Below, piece after piece: positions 6,348 to 9,749 of a stretch of 9,749 nt of DNA; position 1 is the stretch's first letter, and each line of letters opens with the position of its first letter. Under the pieces are notes generated by a model. It was not told the origin of the DNA, did not search any database, and worked only from the letters and a program-made list of their open reading frames with translations. Origin of the DNA: GCA-002727735 sp036159515 (lineage in GTDB: Bacteria; Bacteroidota; Bacteroidia; Flavobacteriales_D; Parvicellaceae); contig JAYYEV010000052.1 in NCBI GenBank assembly GCA_036159515.1, positions 1 through 9,749 on the forward strand. Reading direction: 5' to 3'. A program made the translations under genes and the position numbers.

Positions 6348-8651
6348 GTGAAAAACTTCCTTTTAGGGTACTTCTTTTTATATTCCATTTCATTTCTAGC
6401 TCAAACCAGTGATGTGGGTGGTCCTGTTTCTTGGTCCTTTAATCAGGATTTAGATGTCATGCATATTCCGCATTTTCAATTGTCAAAAAGTAAAATTGAC
6501 AAACAAATTAAAATCAATGACTCCATAGAATTATGGACCAAAAGAGGCTTTATTTTTGGTGTTGAACAGCAAGTTGATATCGATTTTCACCAAAATGCGT
6601 ATTGGCAACAAACAAAGAAAGGAAGGATTGGCAGATTAGAGATAAGGTCTTCTGAAGCCATTTCATTGAACTTAATTTTTGATCAATATAACCTATCCGA
6701 TAGATCGTTTTTGTATCTATATAGTTCAGATAAAAAAGAGCTTTTAGGAGCTTACACAAGTGAGAATAATAATAAACAGAACATTTTAGGAACAGACTTA
6801 ATTCATCACGAGGAGATCATTGTTGAATTGTTTGAACCCAGTGATGAGGTCGGTAAATCGATTTTACATATTTCTAATGTGGTTCACGGATATAAAGACA
6901 TCGACAATGCACTAGGATTAAAAGTGAATGAATCCGGTGCTTGTAATATGGACGTCATTTGTAGTGATGGATTACCTTGGGCCAATGAAATAAAATCTGT
7001 GGTAAGGATTTTATCGGGTGGAACACTGTGTACGGGTACGTTAGTGAATAACACAGCACAAGATGGAACACCTTATGTATTGACTGCAGAACATTGTAAT
7101 CCTCAAAATATGGGGAATGCGGTATTTAGATTTAATTACGATAGTCCTATTTGTGGATCTCAAACGGTGGCTAATAGTCAAGCTCCCAGCGGCTCTCCAC
7201 AAACAATTAACGGATCTTCATTCATAGCTTCAAAGCAGGATTCTGATTTTGGATTAGTAGAATTAAATTCAGTTCCTCCAGCCAGTTACGATGTGTTTTA
7301 CGCAGGATGGAGAAACACAAGTGCAGTTTCTTCTACAGCGGTTTGTATACACCATCCTAGCGGAGATGTGAAAAAAATATCATTTGATGATGACCCTTTG
7401 CAAAATTCAAGTCAAAATGGAGTAAGTAATAACATGTGGGAAGTGGAGACCTGGGAGAGATCAACAACTACAGAACAGGGATCTTCAGGTTCAGCGCTGT
7501 GGGATCAAGATCATTACATTGTAGGAACATTGTTTGGGGGATCAGCAGCTTGTGGAAATTCGTTAAGTGATTTTTATGGTAAATTTTCAATGTCCTGGAC
7601 GGGTAATAATTCTGCTGCTCCAAATCAAAGATTAAGTAATTGGTTAGATCCAACTAATTCTGGTTTAACTCAATTATCAGGTTATAGTCCTGGTACTCCT
7701 GCATTAGCTTTAGATGGAACCATAAGTGATGTAAATTTATCTTCAGAAGTGTTTTGTTCTGCATATATCCCCGTAGAATTCACCATCAAGAATAACGGAT
7801 CAAGCAATTTAACATCTGCTGAAATTGAAATTTTGGTAGATGGTGTGGTAAAAGAACAATATCAATGGACGGGTTCGTTAAGTTACAATGGTCTGCAAGC
7901 GGTAAGCCTAAGTAATTCTTTGGAAGTGTATTCTAGTGGTAATCATAGTGTTGAGGTTAGAATAATATCAGTGAATAATCAGCAAGACCAAAATAGTGCT
8001 AATAATAGCTATTCAAAAAGTTTTTCAAATTATCCTGGATCGTCTAGATTAAATCTGAATCTAGATTTAGATTGCTGGGGTAGTGAAATTTCTTGGCAAA
8101 TTACCGATAATAATAATACAGTTATTTGGGAAGTTCCAGAAAACACCTATCCAGATGTACAACCTGCTGGAACCACAGTAAATGAAGTGGTATGTCTAGA
8201 AAACGGATGTTACGATTTTACAATAAATGATACGTACGGAGACGGAATGTACGGTTCACAATATACCGAGTGTAGTGTAAATGGTAACTTTACGATGGTG
8301 GACCAATGGAATTCAAATACTTTTTTTTCTATGACTGCGCCAAATGCAAATTTTGGAGTTTCAGAAACACATAGTTTCTGTGTAACATCCAATAGCGTGG
8401 CTAGTAATAATTATAAAGATCTGATTATTTTCCCAAATCCTTCTGAAGGAACATTTAGAATTAAAACAGAGGGGTTAAATCAAAAATTAGGTATACAAAT
8501 ATTGGATGTTTCTGGAAAAATAATAAAATCTTTTTCTGCCATTCCTAACGGTGATTATTCTCTTGATGTGCTTAATAAAGGCTTCTATATAATTAAAGTG
8601 AAATCTAATAACAACGTATTAGGCTCATATAATTGGATTAAATCTAAATAA
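6348..8651 (+). CDS. Secreted Lys-C-like trypsin-family serine protease with T9SS sorting domain
   Basis: This is a 767-residue extracellular endopeptidase. The start is GTG at 6348: an in-frame TAA lies at 6330-6332, and this codon gives a good signal peptide (residues 1-19, cleavage near FLAQT). Residues ~22-195 are an uncharacterised N-terminal region, probably a pro-region. The S1 protease domain (~200-437) shows TAEHC with His249, DSDFGLVEL with Asp300 and EQGSSGSALWD with Ser380. The GSSGS serine motif and the later GGSAACGNSLSDFYGKFSMSW stretch (positions 397-417; key Asp408) resemble lysyl endopeptidases such as Achromobacter protease I. After it come a CARDB-like beta domain (~455-560), a second beta-sandwich region with NDTYGDGMYG (627-636), and a C-terminal type A sorting domain (~690-767) with FPNPSEGTF. 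The T9SS would export it and either release it or attach it to the surface. Lys specificity is inference. The next gene follows after one base. Confidence 0.9.
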   Translation: MKNFLLGYFFLYSISFLAQTSDVGGPVSWSFNQDLDVMHIPHFQLSKSKIDKQIKINDSIELWTKRGFIFGVEQQVDIDFHQNAYWQQTKKGRIGRLEIRSSEAISLNLIFDQYNLSDRSFLYLYSSDKKELLGAYTSENNNKQNILGTDLIHHEEIIVELFEPSDEVGKSILHISNVVHGYKDIDNALGLKVNESGACNMDVICSDGLPWANEIKSVVRILSGGTLCTGTLVNNTAQDGTPYVLTAEHCNPQNMGNAVFRFNYDSPICGSQTVANSQAPSGSPQTINGSSFIASKQDSDFGLVELNSVPPASYDVFYAGWRNTSAVSSTAVCIHHPSGDVKKISFDDDPLQNSSQNGVSNNMWEVETWERSTTTEQGSSGSALWDQDHYIVGTLFGGSAACGNSLSDFYGKFSMSWTGNNSAAPNQRLSNWLDPTNSGLTQLSGYSPGTPALALDGTISDVNLSSEVFCSAYIPVEFTIKNNGSSNLTSAEIEILVDGVVKEQYQWTGSLSYNGLQAVSLSNSLEVYSSGNHSVEVRIISVNNQQDQNSANNSYSKSFSNYPGSSRLNLNLDLDCWGSEISWQITDNNNTVIWEVPENTYPDVQPAGTTVNEVVCLENGCYDFTINDTYGDGMYGSQYTECSVNGNFTMVDQWNSNTFFSMTAPNANFGVSETHSFCVTSNSVASNNYKDLIIFPNPSEGTFRIKTEGLNQKLGIQILDVSGKIIKSFSAIPNGDYSLDVLNKGFYIIKVKSNNNVLGSYNWIKSK

Positions 8652-8652
8652 A

Positions 8653-9336
8653 TTGAATATAGTAATAACAGGTTGTTCACAGGGCATAGGTGCAGAACTA
8701 GTAAGATACTGGTCCACGAATCACCTCGTGTTTGGAATTTCTAGAAACCGAGAAAAGCTAGAAATCTTGAAATCTAGTTTAGAAAATCATGAAAACTTCC
8801 GTTTTATTTCTGAAAGTGTAATTGATATAAATCAGGAAGTATTAAATGATTTTCTTGGACATAACAACATAGATGTGCTCGTTAATAATGCAGGATTACT
8901 AATAAACAAGCCATTTGTAGATATTCAATATGAGGATTACAAAAGAGTAATGGATGTGAATTTTTGGGGTGCTTTTCATTTGTCAAAATTGTTGCTAAAC
9001 AGATTATCAAAGGCCAAAGGACAAATATTGAATATTAGTAGTATGGGTGGTGTAAATGGGACATCAAAATTTCCTGGTTTGTCAATTTACAGTTCTTCAA
9101 AAGGGGCTTTAACCATTTTAACAGAGTGTCTTTATGAAGAGTTAAAAGAGTTCAAGGTAAGGGTAAATGCATTGGCATTGGGGGCAGTACAAACCGAAAT
9201 GTTAGATCAAGCATTTCCTGGCTACAAAGCAGATATATCTCCAAAACAGATGGCAGATTTTATAGATTCTATAGTGGTGAAAGGAAGCCAAATTTTAAAT
9301 GGTCAGGTCCTAAAAGTGACAGGTTCAAATCCATAG
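8653..9336 (+). CDS. Classical short-chain dehydrogenase/reductase (SDR), substrate unknown
   Basis: This 227-residue NAD(P)-dependent oxidoreductase starts at TTG (8653), one base after the protease stop codon. The TTG start is required: the first in-frame ATG would be residue 100, beyond the cofactor motif. Visible motifs are TGCSQGIG (6-13, dinucleotide binding), NNAG (78-81), DVNFWG with Asn103, Ser130 in NISSMGG, and the catalytic pair Tyr146/Lys150 in YSSSK. The ISRNREK stretch after strand two, with Arg at the usual phosphate-binding place, suggests NADPH. It is slightly shorter than the usual ~240-260 aa, mainly because the N-terminus begins directly at strand one. Substrate cannot be read from sequence; the best general comparison is with FabG-like or uncharacterised SDRs. 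It is cotranslated with the protease but has no signal peptide, so it is cytoplasmic and a functional link is not obvious. Confidence 0.88.
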   Translation: MNIVITGCSQGIGAELVRYWSTNHLVFGISRNREKLEILKSSLENHENFRFISESVIDINQEVLNDFLGHNNIDVLVNNAGLLINKPFVDIQYEDYKRVMDVNFWGAFHLSKLLLNRLSKAKGQILNISSMGGVNGTSKFPGLSIYSSSKGALTILTECLYEELKEFKVRVNALALGAVQTEMLDQAFPGYKADISPKQMADFIDSIVVKGSQILNGQVLKVTGSNP

Positions 9337-9400
9337 TTTGTTGATTTTCAGTAAAATCCAATTTAATGGAGTAAATTTTTTCATTTTTATGGTAAATTAA
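9337..9400. other. Spacer between the SDR gene and the rRNA promoters
   Basis: AT-rich non-coding stretch after the SDR stop. It holds a weak inverted pair TCCA/TGGA followed by T-rich sequence (~9375-9390), which is too short to call a terminator. No reading frame or RNA gene is seen. Confidence 0.5.
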
Positions 9401-9431
9401 TTGTGGGTTTTGAATAATCATGTTATGTTTG
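9401..9431 (+). promoter_or_regulatory. rRNA operon promoter P1 (TTG - N20 - TATGTTTG)
   Basis: TATGTTTG at 9424-9431 matches the Bacteroidota -7 consensus TAnnTTTG exactly. A TTG at 9401-9403 sits 20 nt upstream, close to the usual -33 spacing. Transcription would start near 9437, about 260 nt before the mature 16S end. A second TTTTG at 9408-9412 is too close to serve as the -33 element. Confidence 0.65.
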
Positions 9432-9505
9432 CACCCGCAAAAGTTATTTAGGTATTTAAAGAGACTAAAAGTGAATAAAAATTTTCGTAATTTTTTTTCT
9501 ATTTG

Positions 9506-9536
9506 TTTGTTTGATTTAAATATTCAGTTACCTTTG
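9506..9536 (+). promoter_or_regulatory. rRNA operon promoter P2 (TTTG - N19 - TACCTTTG)
   Basis: TTTG at 9506-9509, a 19-nt spacer and TACCTTTG at 9529-9536 form a complete match to the two-part Bacteroidota sigma-ABfr promoter (-33 TTTG, -7 TAnnTTTG). Two further TTTG copies flank the -33 element (9502-9505 and 9510-9513), so its exact register may vary. Initiation is expected near 9542, at or just after GCCGGCC. This is the best promoter in the window and is placed as expected for the main rRNA promoter. Confidence 0.8.
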
Positions 9537-9541
9537 CCGGC

Positions 9542-9699
9542 CAATTGTGAAATCGAAAGAGATTTTATAAGCAATTAATTAGACATTTAAAGACATCATT
9601 TTGTCTTCAAAATATTTAAGTTCTTTGAAGTATTGAAGTTAAGAATTAAAAGACTAGCAAACCCTGAGATTTGTTTCAACAAAACTTAAAATTATAAAT
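9542..9699 (+). other. rRNA operon leader (precursor 5' region)
   Basis: This transcribed spacer lies between P2 and the mature 16S end. It contains a perfect 6-bp inverted repeat, AAGACA/TGTCTT, with a 6-nt loop (9590-9607), a candidate boxA at 9619-9629, and a small 5-bp hairpin TTTGT/ACAAA (9670-9683) near the 16S start. It probably pairs with sequence downstream of 16S, outside the window, to form the RNase III processing stem. Confidence 0.6.
9619..9629 (+). promoter_or_regulatory. Candidate boxA antitermination element in the rRNA leader
   Basis: AGTTCTTTGAA resembles the boxA core (E. coli rrn TGCTCTTTAACA), where NusB and NusE load onto rRNA transcripts to prevent early termination. 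Its location in the leader, about 70 nt before 16S, is appropriate. Support is by similarity only. Confidence 0.4.

Positions 9700-9749
<50 letters not shown>

Noticed and set aside
6550..8392. Three short minus-strand frames opposite the secreted protease (6550-6759, 7468-7653, 8210-8392)
   Set aside because: All lie within a gene with an intact signal peptide, catalytic triad and sorting domain; none shows a recognisable motif.
9346..9390. Possible rho-independent terminator after the SDR gene
   Set aside because: Only a 4-bp TCCA/TGGA stem precedes the T-rich stretch; it is too weak to call.

Overview
The window looks like chromosomal DNA of a Bacteroidota bacterium, most likely a member of the Flavobacteriia. 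The grounds are: AT-rich sequence; coding starts without clear Shine-Dalgarno sequences; promoter boxes of the TAnnTTTG type; a secreted protease ending in a type IX secretion (T9SS) sorting domain; an S46 dipeptidyl-peptidase; and a 16S rRNA 5' end that reads AGCGGCAGGCCTA, as in that phylum. Assignment below phylum is inference.

Layout. (1) Positions 1-2183, minus strand: a three-gene operon, transcribed right to left. It encodes a five-helix membrane protein of unknown function, a THUMP-domain RNA methyltransferase of the RlmL type (ATGA overlap), and a TraR/DksA-type zinc-finger protein that starts inside the methyltransferase gene (38-nt overlap) and runs off the left edge. (2) 2274-4388, plus strand: an S46 peptidase whose specificity residue is arginine, which points to DPP11 (Asp/Glu-specific). 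(3) 4389-5171, minus strand: paaG, converging with the peptidase gene with no base between the two stop codons. (4) 5257-6315, plus strand: paaE, divergent from paaG across an 85-bp gap that holds a TTACGTAA palindrome. (5) 6348-8651, plus strand: a Lys-C-like T9SS serine protease with a GTG start. It is followed after one base by a short-chain dehydrogenase (8653-9336) with a TTG start. (6) 9337-9699: a 363-bp gap with two tandem rRNA promoters, a candidate boxA and the rRNA leader. It runs into the first ~50 nt of a 16S rRNA gene at the right edge.

How the genes may fit together. The secreted lysyl-type endoprotease and the periplasmic acidic-residue dipeptidyl-peptidase could act in sequence on external protein. 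PaaG and PaaE belong to aerobic phenylacetyl-CoA catabolism, which can receive carbon from phenylalanine. The epoxidase oxygenase subunits PaaABCD and the later pathway genes are not in the window. The left operon is RNA- and transcription-related. I see no mobile element, CRISPR array, tRNA, or defence or biosynthetic cluster. Most of the window is ordinary core or near-core gene content, and I found no convincing new system. The points of interest concern specificity residues, gene junctions and promoters.
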